Shown: piece by piece, positions 12,801 to 22,449 of the stretch
Layout: every line of letters starts with the position of its first letter
Numbering within the stretch: the stretch's first letter is position 1
Assembly: GCA_036417435.1 (NCBI GenBank)
Contig: CM070903.1
Span: 83,011,501 to 83,075,500 of the forward strand
Direction: 5' to 3'
From: Inia geoffrensis
Lineage: Eukaryota; Chordata; Mammalia; Artiodactyla; Iniidae
DNA: 64,000 nt
Notes under the pieces: generated by a model
The model's database searches: none
What the model saw: the letters and a program-made list of their open reading frames with translations, nothing else
Told to the model about the DNA's origin: nothing
Translations under genes and position numbers: made by a program

Positions 12801-15800
12801 AAAATTAAAAATAATTTTAAAAATTAAAGGTTTTCAAAATCAGATTACATAGGCATATGATATATAGGCATATGATAGAAAAAGTAACACACACTTGAGT
12901 ACGTCTCTCACCAGCTGTATATTTGGCAAGTTACTAACCTCGAGTAGTTACTTAACAAGATTACATAATAGAATAAAAGAATGCCTAGCAAGAGTGAGCA
13001 CCTAAAAATTACTGTTTCCATTTACAGAAAGGCAGAATTTAACACTTACCCAAAGGAAGGCAGGACTCTGCGTGGCTGATCTCGAGTTACTGTCACTCTG
13101 ATCTTTGGATAGTCACTTATTCCATTAGGAGATTTATTACCTATTTTTGAAAACCATTTGTAATTGTAAAAGAAAAACAAAAACACACACACAAAAAAAC
13201 CTGTGAACAGTCTGCATTAGAAAAGAAAATCTGGACTTCCCTGGTGGCACAGTGGTTAAGAATCCACCTGCCAATGCAGGGGACACAGGTTGGAGCCCTG
13301 GTCCGGGAAGATCCCACATGCTGTGGAGCAGCTAAGCCCGCGTGCCACAACTACAGAGCCTACGCTCTACAGCCCGTGAGCCACAACCACTGAGCCCTCA
13401 TGCCACAACTACTGAAGCCCACGCACCTACAGCCCGTGCTCTGCAACAAGAGTAGCCACCGAAATGAGAAGCCCGCACAGCACAACAAAGAATAGCCCCC
13501 ACTCGCCACAACTAGAGAAAGCCTGCTTGCAGCAACAAAGACCCAATGCAGCCACAAATAAATTAAATTAAAAAAAAAAAAAAAAAATCCGTGAGCAGTC
13601 TATACTGTAGAACTAAATATCTTATTTTTTCAAATTCTATTACTTTCTAGCACACATTTTGTAAAAGTTAAAGGAAAAGCTTAGTCTGTTTTTGCTCTCA
13701 GGTTAAGTAGTAACAATTCATAGGAAAGCTTTACTAGTTTTGCTTGCTGGGGCCAACAAAAGGCATGAAGAACTCAATGATTATAAACTCTGTAATCTAA
13801 TCAAATTGAGTAAATTTTTCAAATTGTTCTTCTTCTCAAGAAAACAGAAGTATTTTTAAATGAAAATCTGCTTTGTTACTACATTTCCCTGGAAGCTTCT
13901 AATACTTGTGAGATGGTTACTATACCTCAAAAAAGGGTAACAAAATTTTCGTCAGCCACATTATCTGCTGGAGCTACTACAGGGATTTGGAGTCCCTGAG
14001 GACTCCAAAATGCAAATAGGTTTAAAGCTCAAAGTTTTTTCTTAAGTCAGTAGCAGCAAAACATGAACTGACCTGCATTCATTTGTTTGTAAAACCTGAC
14101 TTGAATCAATGTACAATCCTGTTGGGGTTTTTTAAATAATATTCAATAAACAACTGAAAAATGTGGAATTCCCAAACATATCTCCAAGCGTTTCCGATTT
14201 GAGATTGTGTATTTCTTTATATAAGAAATCTGCCCTAGGAATACCCATGCTTCTCTGACTAAGCTACACAAACCCACAGAAATATAGTGCTGGTACTTCA
14301 GGCACAAGATAAATCTACCATCCTCTCTATATGTCAATTCTCTGAACCCACAACTTCTCTAAAAGCTCTTTTTCCCCCTTCCTCTCAAACTTTACTGTGT
14401 GGCAGAGATCACAATCATTTCAGGACTCTGGCTTCTTCCTATTTTTCCCCACCAGAGCATTTTATATAGTATATATAATAATTACAATTCCATTTCAGGG
14501 TCTAAGGATGATATAGAGGTTCCTAATCCATAAAACCATGAGAATTGGGAACCTAAGGTTGCTCCCCCATCAGATGATGTCCATCAAAAGCAGGGTTTTA
14601 TTAGTTTGTTACTTTATTATGTTGTTATTTTGCTATTTTGTTATTAAAGGTTTTATTATTCTATTATTTTATTTTGTTATTTTGCTACTAAAGGTTTTAT
14701 TATTTTGTTATTCCTGATAACTTAGCACGGTGTCTGACAGAGTAAGCTCTCAGGTAACACTTTTTTTTTTTTCTTCTTAATAAATAAGCCCTGATCTAAG
14801 TCACATTAAAGACACTGATAAAGCAAACAGGAAACATAACAGTAAATTCAAAGACAATACTAAAGGAAAGCTATTTGTTTTTTAGAATGGTAGGGAGAAT
14901 ATATCTGTGTTCTCATCCGAAGCCAAATCAGTGTTTTCCTTTCACATTCCCAAAACTCAGAGAACACAGGCAGGAGGAGGTAGTGGAAGCAGAAACGTTC
15001 TTGACCACCTCACCCAGTTTCAGCATGTTGTTCCAGGATCCGGAATCTGTCAGTTCAGAAGATGAAGAGCTCGAAAATACCTTAAAATCAAAAAGAATCA
15101 TCTCTGCATTCACTCTTAGAATTTAAGTAAGTCTTAATATGAAAAAAAAAATCACTCTATTGGTGATGATTTAGTTACCTCACAGAAGAAACTTCATCAA
15201 TAAGACCAAAGGTTTAATTTGTGAAGACTCACAAAATGATGTAAAAAGTAACAATTCCAGATTCTTCACACATACTTAAACAAGAAAACCAGATGTAGAG
15301 TTGACTCTTGAACAACAAGGGTCTGAACTCTGTGGATCCAATTAAATGTGGATTTTTTTCAACAGTAAATACTAGTGTACTACATGATTACTGGTTGGGA
15401 ATCCACGGATGCAGAACCTCAGATATGGCAGAATCAAGGATCTGGAAGGCCAACTATGTGAGTTTTTGACTGTGTGGAGAGTTGGGGCCCATAACCCAAG
15501 CATTGTTCAGAGGTCAACTGTATTAGTAATTAGGCTCCTTATAAATATTTTTTAAATGTGCAATTTCTTAATCTTTCATTTTTTTGGTCTCTATATCAAG
15601 GCTAATTAAGACATGAACATTTCGGAAAGAAGTCATTCTACATATTAATTCCTAAAAAGAGAATATTTCTAAAATTTAACTTTAATGATTAAGTACAAAG
15701 ACCAGTAGCCCCAGTGAAGCCTTATCCCCACTGACCTCTCCTGAAGGGACAACATTCCGTGTTCCATTACAAGCAGAAGTCACCATGGGCTTTGTGGTCA

Positions 15801-18800
15801 GCTGGAATGGGAATCCAAATAAGCTGGCAGCATTGTAGAGACTGTTTTTCACTTGGTGAATAAAGCAACCTAGAAAGTGTAATATAGATTACATATACAT
15901 ATATAGAGTACTTAAACTTTTAGCAAAAAAAAAAAAAAAAAAAAAATTATATCTTAGAAAAGGCCTCTCTCAATTTTTATTAGAAGTCCTATCTTCAACC
16001 ATTGAGAGAAAAAGGTACCTATAAAAATAATTTTTCTCATATCTGAATAACTAATTCCAGCATTAGCATTTTGGGTTTTTTTTTAGTAAAATATCTAGGA
16101 GGTTACAAAAGCATGAAACCATCATTTTAGCAAATCACATACTGATTCACAAAAAGAAGTCCTGAAATGACAGCTTTTAAGCAATGAGTTCCCCAAAATA
16201 TATACTGTAAAATAAATATTTTCCAGAGACATAAGGGCATAACTTAGACAGCCTGGAGCATATAGTTACTAGGTATGGCAGAATTCTAGGAAGCATTACC
16301 ATTTACTCACTGGTTTGTCCTTACTTCTCAGGCAGGTTAACAATATAGCTGTCCTAAACAACTACTTACTACCTTGGCTATATCCAGGATGGAAATTAGT
16401 TAAGTATAAAATATGTGGCTCCTAAACGTCTAGGAGGAAACAAAACTATGCCTCTACTGGAGAAGATGTGTTGGAAGAACTCAGACTCACCCCTCCCTGC
16501 CACCAAAAATAAAGATTACAAAATAAGTAAGCAAATAAATAGGGGGAGGAGTAGATTTCAATGCTTTCCCCACTTCCTCCTTTTATCACACTACCCCCTT
16601 CTCACTTCCTACACTGATTTGTTTTCTACAATTTCCTTTCTATTTCCTAATTAAGGTTTTCTAAAGCACTAGTTTGAGATAAAGGGGGTCATCATCTTAA
16701 CCATATTCTGCTTTAGAGAAAAATACCCTGAAAGTGAAATGGTGGCTTTTAAACATCAAGCACTCCAGAACATATAAGATATAAAATACTTTTCAGGAAG
16801 ATAGGGGAATAACTTAAACAACAAGAAAGATGTGCTAGATGGGTAAAGCAGAATCCAATTTGAAGTAATCTGTCACTATAGAATAGTTAGAAGTACCAAA
16901 ATTTGCAAATGCCTTGTTTCTCATTTTAGGAACTGGAGAGAATTCCAGGTTATCCCTCTAATAATGTTGAGGGATATCACTTACATTCTACTGTGCTATA
17001 AATGGGAGAAAAAGAACTTTAGGGATTGGTGCTTATCATCCAGATTGGCATCCAGACTCCAAACGGCAGGAAGTACTCGTAATAACATAAATGCATAATA
17101 ACATAAGTGCGCACAAAAAGTATTGTGATATTTATTTTCCCATGAGTTTTGTCAAAATCTGAGTATGCCCCCAAAATTATGTCAAAAGATCTCATTGATT
17201 AAAAAAAAAAAAGCAGGCAGGAAGGGGGGCTTCCCTGGTGGCGCAGTGGTTGAGAGTCCGCCTGCCGATGCAGGGGACGCGGGTTCGTGCCCCGGTCCGG
17301 GAAGATCCCACATGCCGCAGAGCGGCTGGGCCCGTGAGCCATGGCCGCTGAGCCTGAGCGTCCGGAGCCTGTGCTCCGCAACGGGAGAGGCCACAGCAGT
17401 GAGAGGTCCCCGTACCGCAAAAAAAAAAAAAAAAAAAGTTAAAAAGCAGGCAGGAAGGCCCACCTCAACTGTAAAATGAAGATAAGACCATCTTATCTTT
17501 CTGAGACTAGACTAGGTAGATCGCGTCAGATCCCTTTCATCTGTAAGATCATGAGTCTGCAATTCTAAGCTGCTGCTTCTTTTCACTCTTCCTTTTTTTC
17601 TCTCCAAAGCAGCCAACAGACTCATACTGTCCAATATAGGAGCCAGTATCCACAGGTAGTTACCTAAGTTTAAATTTAATTAAAATTAAATTCAGTTCCT
17701 CAGTTGCACAGCCCCACTTCAGGTGCTCAATAGCCATCATCTCAGAGAGTTCTATTGGCCAGCACTGCTAGAGACCTCTACAAACTCTACCAGGAAGTAT
17801 TATCTCTGCTACCCACTGCTTCCCCCTTGGCTTAGGTTCCCTTCTATAGTTTCTAGTCAGAAAATATTAATATATATTTCGTGGAAATCATGGACGGAGA
17901 GAACCTTAACATACCAGAATTATTTCAGGAACCTTCTCTAATACCACCATCAAAGTTTTTTGCTTTCTGTTTTCAACCACATACAGCTGTTTATATTTTT
18001 CTATAAAATTGACTCACTTTTTTTTGCTAAACAAATGTATTTGTGAAAGGTAACTTTATATTACTACTGTTGATGTAAAGCAACTTTATTTGCCTTATGA
18101 AGAAATGAAAACAACAATATTAAGTCCTAGCTGGGCCTGTTAAAAAAGGGAAAATTAGCAATGTATTAGACAAGTTTTAAATACATACTAGCATTAAATC
18201 AACATGTTTTCTGTTTAAAATAATCAGAAATTTAAAATAACTGAAAAGGATACAACATTTTTAGTTTATAACATAATTCAGATGATAATGCTATGAACGT
18301 TGTATCTCCTAAAATCATTTATTTCTTGAATTGGTATCTATCCTGTGCTTTGGGAAATACTGTCCTAATGAATTCAGTATGAATTCCTGGCATTCAAAGT
18401 CCCTCTGTATTTTGAACTCTCTCTTTGGTCAACTTTTTCACTAAGTTCTATTTGCTATTTCCTGAATTACACAATTTCCCATACTGTTCCCTCTGCCTAG
18501 AATGCTTTTCCTTCCTATTGCTCTCTGTCGATACCCTATCTATCCTTCAAGACTCATTTCACATATTAGATCCTTCATCAAATATTTACTGAGACTCTTT
18601 TTTTTTTTGTGGTACGCGGGCCTCTCACTGCCGCGGCCTCTCCCGTTGCGGAGCACAGGCTCCGGACGCGCAGGCTCAGCGGCCACGGCTCATGGGCCCA
18701 GCCGCTCCGCGGCATGCGGGATCCTCCCGGACCGGGGCGCGAACCCGTGTCCCCTGCATCGGTAGGCGGACCCCCAAACACTGCGCCACCAGGGAAGCCC

Positions 18801-21079
18801 TACTGAGACTCTTAACCAGAAGAAAATTGGACAGTATTTTGTTACTACCTTTCTTATATCACTTATCATATCCTCATAGACATTAGTATTATTTATGTAC
18901 TTGTCTTAAAATGCCCCACTATATAATCATACACCCCCTACAATTTTAAGGTCCTTAAAAATAGAGACCCTGTCATACTCATTTTTGTATTTCCTGTGGA
19001 ACCGAACACATTGCTCAACAGTAAGACAGGCTCAATAAGCACTCATTGGATTTAAATGAAGTCTTAACACAGACAGGTCCACTCTTTACCTCATCCGGAG
19101 GTAGATTCAAATTCACATGCATTTTTGAGAAAGAGGAAAATATTACTATAGTATTCCACTGTGCCTTTTCCCTTTACTCTAATCTAGTTTTATTCTCTTC
19201 TACCAAGCAATGCCTAGCCCTTCAGATATAGGGAAGTAAACAATTTGAGGCAACAGATTACACTGGTTCACTCAGCTATCCAAACTAGACAACTCAGTTT
19301 GAAGTAGTTTTTACAGTGTTTTCTCCCCCAAATTTAAAAAGCACCTTTTCTTTATAGGAAGATTCGGAAATGTGAAATGCACTTTCAACATATAGGCTTA
19401 TTTATCTGGAAAGATACTTACGTCTCTGCTAACACTGGTTACCTCTAGTTAAGATAACTGAGTAGAAGAGGGACAGGAAAAAGACTTACTTTTCACTGTA
19501 TGTACTTTTTATCTTTTGAATTTTGTCCACACATAAACTTTTCTTATTTGAAAAACTAACTTTTAAAATTAATATTTAATACCTAATCTCGGTCTTTTGG
19601 CTGGTATTTCATCAGTGTCCACTGTAGAAAGCAGAGTGCTGAAAAAAGAGAAAAGAGATATATATGCATATATTCATATACACACATATGCACTCCTACA
19701 AGTAAGCTTACTATTCGTGCAAACACACCTCCTTCCATTCACTTTGTCATGAAACGAGATCCAACTAACGTTTATGCTATAGTAGGCCTTTATCATTTGA
19801 GGATATAACACTGGTTTCAACTATATGAGATCCAAAACTCCCTATTACATAATAATCTGTAGTCTGCTAAAGTACAAACATGAAACTGGTCAGAAATCAC
19901 TTAACTAGTAAATGAATATAGGTAAAAGCTTAGGACCATGCTATTCCTTTTCTCTCCAGAAATGATTTAAGAACAAATAATATCCTTTTGAAAGATAACA
20001 CCCTCCCCAAAGAAAGTCACTTTCTACTTGAGATAGAAGTAGACAATACAAGAAGCCTCAAAAGATAGTTCTCAGCCAGAAAAAGGTGTTATATTTAACT
20101 TCATTTTTATCATGGAAACTGTTACAGTGATAACAAAGAATTTGGAAATTGAGGAAATTTTTGGACCTATACCTCAAGAATGTTAAAAGTTCATGGTATA
20201 ATCATCCTTCTAAAGGTGATTATGAATGATCATATTTACAAAAAAAAATGAACAGAATAAATCCCAGGAGAATACCATTCAGTTCATAACTTTAAACATC
20301 CTAACAAGACTTCCTATCTTCATCTGGACTGAAAAATGGCTTACATTTAAAAGAGTTGTTTTAGATAAAGGATGTGGTAAAGACCAGGAGTTTGACCTAC
20401 AAGCCACTATTTCCCTGACCAGCAGAGATTCGCAGTAAAAATAAAGGACAGGGGAGAGGAAATTAACATCTCCTTATTCAATAAATATGTACCAAGTGCC
20501 GATCACGCAGCAGCCTCTGCACAAGGCCCTTGGGTCAGAATATACAAACACTACCCTTATATACCCTAAGCATCATTCTAGGTACTTTACAACTTGTTGT
20601 CAAATGATCCTTATATCAACCCTACAGAAAGGTAGAAAGAATACGTTAAAACCTTGCCCTCTCTGGAACACATAATGGAATTTAGCTCACAGCCAATTCA
20701 TCAGTGATCTGAATTCTTAGACTCATACATTAAGTAATCATCTTGTTTTCTCAAGCTCCAAGTAACCATCCTCCAATGATCTTGAGGCTTAATAAAAAAA
20801 ATGAAATTAACACTTGATCATTAAAAGTTGGGAGGTTATGTATAGAATTGGTATGGTACTTTATTCTCTAGATTAATTCTTAGGGAAGGGGGTAGACACT
20901 ATGAAATGGGACAAACCAACAGGCAAATGCTGAGAACAACTTTTAGTTTCCCAAAAATTTTAACTGAATTTTAGGGTACAGACTAGTGATCTTTTTAGAG
21001 GAATGAGGTACCTACTTTTTTTTTCTCATACACTAATTCTAAAGCACAGAATCACTCTCCCCGCCCCAGCAAAACACAC

Positions 21080-21110
<31 letters not shown>

Positions 21111-21709
21111 GTTTGACAGTTGTTTCAAAACAAGACAGCTGCTGTCTCTTAGTGCTAAGACAACAGTAAGTGTAATCGAAAGGGCTTTCGGCAAGCTGTG
21201 AGTCTCACTTAACTGCACTTATTGCGCACAGATGACACTTAGCAGTGTGCTTTGTAAACAGGAGCCACACAAAGACAGTATTCCTTCAACTTTCAGTTTT
21301 CAACCTAAGAGCAGCAAAATATGATACAGCCCCATTTGTTGACAGCAACCAGCTTGGGCTCTGACAATAAAGATCCTAACCATCACCGACCACTAGCTCC
21401 TTCCATCATCAGGATTCGCATCTGCACAGCGCGGAGGAGCTACTACGTCACCAGGGCATCCGCGACACGCACCTCTACAGCCTCCGCCCAGCTACCTGCT
21501 TCTGCCGAGCAGGGCCTGCCTGCCAGGCCCGGATCAGCGCTATGCCGGCCGAGCCCGGGGTGGGGGAGGGGAACAGCCAGGCCGGCGCTCGGGCCCCTCT
21601 CCTCTCACCTGTTCGAGCGCCGCCTCTTCAGGAGGGCCCGGGCAGGAGGCACCGGCCGATCACAGAAACGGAAAATGGTGCCGAGAATCCTAACCAGCCA
21701 TTTGTACAT
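672..21709 (-). CDS. SENP2: SENP2, sentrin/SUMO-specific protease 2 (5' eleven coding exons, partial gene)
   Basis: SENP2 is a cysteine protease that matures SUMO precursors and removes SUMO from targets, mainly at the nuclear pore and in the nucleus. Eleven exons on the minus strand splice in phase to 1107 nt, 369 codons, with no stop. Visible in the product: an N-terminal segment starting [13 protein letters not shown] (in the family, an amphipathic membrane/pore-binding region), basic clusters KRRR (28-31) and PAKRPR (46-51) forming a bipartite nuclear-localisation signal, and a leucine-rich export-type segment [17 protein letters not shown] (314-330). Codon 369 ends just before the catalytic protease domain, so the His/Asp/Cys triad is outside the window to the left. 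All donors are GT and all acceptors AG. The identification rests on recognising the protein along its whole length. The broken end is the window edge, not a mutation. Transcription starts in a CpG island shared with nothing obvious on the other strand. Confidence 0.96.
2403..2466 (-). CDS. SENP2: SENP2 coding exon 10
   Basis: This is 64 nt with acceptor TTCCTCAG and donor GTAAGT. It encodes [20 protein letters not shown] plus G. An alternative donor 2 nt upstream (GTGTAA) would break the frame into exon 11, so the GTAAGT site was chosen. Confidence 0.92.
2596..2812 (+). mobile_element. Non-autonomous hAT-Charlie-like DNA transposon fossil
   Basis: Contains the well-known medium-reiterated motif 'tccaataaaactttacttacaaaaacaggc', here at about 2738-2767, followed by 'ccagatttggtccatgggcc'. 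It has imperfect terminal inverted ends (aggttagcaaa / tttaccaaact). A second copy of the same family is at about 55,148-55,330. I am not sure of the exact family name. Confidence 0.65.
3120..4922 (+). mobile_element. L1 retrotransposon, 5'-truncated (ORF2 C-terminal part and 3' UTR)
   Basis: An 18-bp target duplication AAGAAAATAATATGTCAA flanks it exactly (3102-3119 and 4923-4940), which defines the insertion. Inside are the last part of ORF2 (reverse-transcriptase tail and Cys-rich C-terminus, broken into several frames at 3123-3955 and 4165-4539) and a 3' UTR with AATAAA near 4895, ending in an A tail. It lies in SENP2 intron 9, antisense to the gene, with its 3' end next to exon 9. It cannot move itself. 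Confidence 0.96.
4971..5022 (-). CDS. SENP2: SENP2 coding exon 9
   Basis: This is 52 nt with acceptor CCTCACAG and donor GTACAC. It encodes [17 protein letters not shown] in the frame set by exon 8. The donor lies only about 30 bp from the end of an L1 insertion (3120-4922 plus its target duplication). Confidence 0.92.
5601..5695 (-). CDS. SENP2: SENP2 coding exon 8
   Basis: This is 95 nt with acceptor TTTCTAAG and donor GTGAGT. It encodes [20 protein letters not shown] and [11 protein letters not shown]. The first base completes a Ser codon from exon 7 and the last base starts a Tyr codon finished by exon 9. Confidence 0.94.
6234..6576 (-). mobile_element. CHR-type SINE, long form
   Basis: Minus orientation, with the T-rich tail at left and ccaccagggaagtcc at right. 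It is flanked by a 17-bp target duplication starting ctgaatttcttttt (6217-6233 and 6577-6593). It lies in a SENP2 intron. Confidence 0.93.
7397..7497 (-). CDS. SENP2: SENP2 coding exon 7 (acceptor lies in a 64-bp tandem duplication)
   Basis: This is 101 nt, phase 0 to phase 2. It encodes [20 protein letters not shown] followed by [13 protein letters not shown], with a strongly charged, probably helical start. The donor is GTAAAG at 7396-7391. The acceptor TTTATTTAG at 7498-7499 sits inside the proximal copy of a 64-bp tandem duplication. The distal copy has AC in place of AG, so only the acceptor chosen here can work and keep the frame. Confidence 0.94.
7471..7598. repeat. 64-bp tandem duplication across the SENP2 exon 7 acceptor
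   Basis: Copy 1 is 7471-7534 and copy 2 is 7535-7598. They are identical except at 7498 (c) versus 7562 (g). On the minus strand each copy holds 37 nt of intron end, the acceptor dinucleotide and 27 nt of exon 7. The single difference turns AG into AC in the distal copy. Confidence 0.97.
8117..8426 (-). mobile_element. CHR-type SINE
   Basis: Poly-T start, then ggctgtgt-like body and terminal ccaccagggaagcccc. Short similar sequences on both sides (tcctgatttctt / tcctaatttctt) look like a diverged target duplication. Confidence 0.88.
8430..9125. repeat. L2-type LINE remnants
   Basis: Sequences such as the 'caatgtccataactgaagtc' block near 8690 and the 3' end 'taagctcctagagaacaggg' near 9025 resemble L2. 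Similarity is by eye only, and the boundaries are approximate. Confidence 0.45.
9650..9818 (-). CDS. SENP2: SENP2 coding exon 6
   Basis: This is 169 nt with acceptor CCTCTCAG and donor GTAAGC. It encodes [20 protein letters not shown] through [16 protein letters not shown]. It carries a basic patch ([10 protein letters not shown]) and ends in phase 0. Confidence 0.95.
10990..11395 (+). repeat. Old L1 ORF2 endonuclease-region fragment
   Basis: Contains a decayed version of the L1 endonuclease coding block, recognisable from 'cagaacactccacccaacaa', 'agaatacacattcttttcaa' and 'gaaattaaactagaaatcag'. Many frameshifts. It is in a SENP2 intron on the opposite strand to the gene. Confidence 0.7.
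12700..12830 (+). mobile_element. tRNA-derived SINE, short diverged copy
   Basis: Has ttccctggcagtccagtgc, then gggttcaacccctggtcggg, and ends in an A-rich stretch. Confidence 0.82.
13050..13140 (-). CDS. SENP2: SENP2 coding exon 5
   Basis: This is 91 nt with acceptor AATAG and donor GTAAGT. It encodes [20 protein letters not shown] and [10 protein letters not shown]. The phases match exons 4 and 6 exactly. A CHR SINE lies less than 100 bp upstream of the acceptor side (13,233-13,587). Confidence 0.94.
13233..13587 (+). mobile_element. CHR-type SINE, long form
   Basis: Begins ggacttccctggtggcacag and ends in a long A tail. Flanking sequences (tgtgaacagtctgcattag / cgtgagcagtctatactgtag) look like a diverged target duplication. 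It is inserted just upstream of SENP2 exon 5. Confidence 0.92.
14595..14720. repeat. TTATT-rich imperfect tandem repeat
   Basis: Reiterated ttttattattt units with a partial longer duplication of 'aaaggttttattatt'. It is an intronic low-complexity sequence. Confidence 0.75.
15014..15080 (-). CDS. SENP2: SENP2 coding exon 4
   Basis: This is 67 nt, phase 0 to phase 1, with acceptor TTTTAAG and donor GTGAGG. It encodes [20 protein letters not shown] followed by KLG. The serine-rich start is low complexity, but the [11 protein letters not shown] end is diagnostic of SENP2. Confidence 0.93.
15298..15523. mobile_element. Small Tc/mariner (Tigger-like) DNA transposon fossil
   Basis: Terminal inverted ends gttgactcttgaacaac and ttgttcagaggtcaac, next to TA dinucleotides, with the internal 'gaatccacggatgcagaacc' motif. 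It is non-autonomous, and I am unsure of the family name. Confidence 0.65.
15736..15869 (-). CDS. SENP2: SENP2 coding exon 3
   Basis: This is 134 nt, ending in phase 0 with donor GTCAGT and acceptor TTTCTAG. It encodes the segment beginning [19 protein letters not shown] and ending VVPSGE, a recognisable SENP2 N-terminal stretch. The junction codon with exon 2 reads Gly (53). I recall Asp here in human. Confidence 0.94.
17228..17437 (+). mobile_element. Young CHR-2-like SINE
   Basis: A nearly intact copy running from ggcttccctggtggcgcagt to ccgtaccgc plus A tail. It is flanked by a target duplication aaaaagcaggcaggaagg. This short class is typical of Cetacea. Confidence 0.94.
18601..18799 (-). 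mobile_element. Young CHR-2-like SINE
   Basis: Minus orientation, poly-T then gtggtacgcgggcctctcac and terminal accagggaagcc. It is flanked by the 13-bp duplication tactgagactctt. Little divergence from the copy at 17,228. Confidence 0.94.
18805..19060. repeat. L2-like 3' remnant
   Basis: The 'aaggtccttaaaaatagaga' and 'ggctcaataagcactcattg' blocks resemble L2/MIR ends. Weak, by eye. Confidence 0.4.
19583..19638 (-). CDS. SENP2: SENP2 coding exon 2
   Basis: This is 56 nt, entered in phase 2 and left in phase 1. The acceptor is a long pyrimidine tract ending TTTTCAG and the donor is GTATTA. It encodes [19 protein letters not shown], including the second half of the bipartite nuclear-localisation signal (PAKRPR). 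Confidence 0.94.
21068..21111. repeat. (CA)n microsatellite
   Basis: About 20 CA units, one interrupted by G. It lies between SENP2 exon 1 and exon 2. Confidence 0.95.
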
Positions 21710-22150
21710 ACCAGGCCCAAGCAGCAGCGGCGGCCGACACACCCCGAGACGCAAACCCCAGAGCTGTCGCCGCCGCTGCCGCCTTCGCTGCCTCGGCCAC
21801 CAACGCCAAAGCTCAGTCGCCGACTTGTGACACAGTCCTAGGGCCCACACATACAACGTCACCTGGGCTACAGGACGCCCCCGCTTGCCACCGCTTCTGA
21901 CGTCACCTCCTCCCGCCCGACCGGAAAGCATCTTCGCACTCAACCTGCGCAGGCGCAACCCAGGTCCCCACCTCCCGAGCCTAGCAACCAGAATGCCTGC
22001 GGGATGGTCCCGGCCCAATCGCTAAAGAGATCGCAAGGGCTGTGGGCGGGGTTTTCTCTTCCGCGGAGCCAGTCCTGAGACTGCCCGCGGGACAAGGCCT
22101 ACAGGCCGCACGTGAGGGTTCTCCACCGGGGAGGGAGCGCTCCCAGCGCT
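21400..22150. promoter_or_regulatory. SENP2: CpG-island promoter and 5' UTR of SENP2
   Basis: A GC- and CpG-rich block covers exon 1 and its upstream side, in sharp contrast to the AT-rich surroundings. I see a full cAMP-response palindrome TGACGTCA at 21,898-21,905, an NRF1-type palindrome TGCGCAGGCGCA at 21,946-21,957, an ETS-type CCGGAA near 21,921 and a CCAAT on the plus strand near 22,014. There is no TATA box. The transcription start is probably around 21,830-21,950, but the sequence alone does not fix it. Factor binding is inferred from motifs. Confidence 0.8.
21609..21709 (-). CDS. SENP2: SENP2 coding exon 1
   Basis: Encodes codons 1-33 plus two bases. The start codon is at 21,709-21,707 with G at -3, and the donor is GTGAGAGG. 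The product begins [10 protein letters not shown] and ends at the basic stretch KRRRSN, which is the conserved SENP2 N-terminus. I chose this ATG because it matches the family start. The frame stays open for another 103 codons upstream (see findings). Confidence 0.95.
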
Positions 22151-22237
22151 GAAACACAGTAGGTGATCAGTAAATGTTTGAGTGCACCAAATAAAGGTTA
22201 GTCAGGTTAATTAACAAACGTTTACCCTGCTAGGCGT

Positions 22238-22445
22238 CCTTTACTTTTCACATACTTTATGTCTGGTATTTTACACGCAGTCACCTTTATTTCTCCCAGC
22301 AACCGCAGGCGATGCGGAGCCTTGTGCCCATTTTTAATAAGGAAATCCAGGCATAGAGCGATTAAGTAATTGCCTAATGTCAAAAAGCTAGCTAGTGGCA
22401 CAGCTGGAATTTGAACCACAGTCTATGTAACAGCGCTACAGTCCC
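22238..22445 (-). repeat. MIR element
   Basis: Contains the MIR core in reverse orientation ('ctagctagtggcacagctgg', 'atttgaaccacagtctatg'). It lies just upstream of the SENP2 CpG island. Confidence 0.75.
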
Positions 22446-22449
22446 TCGC

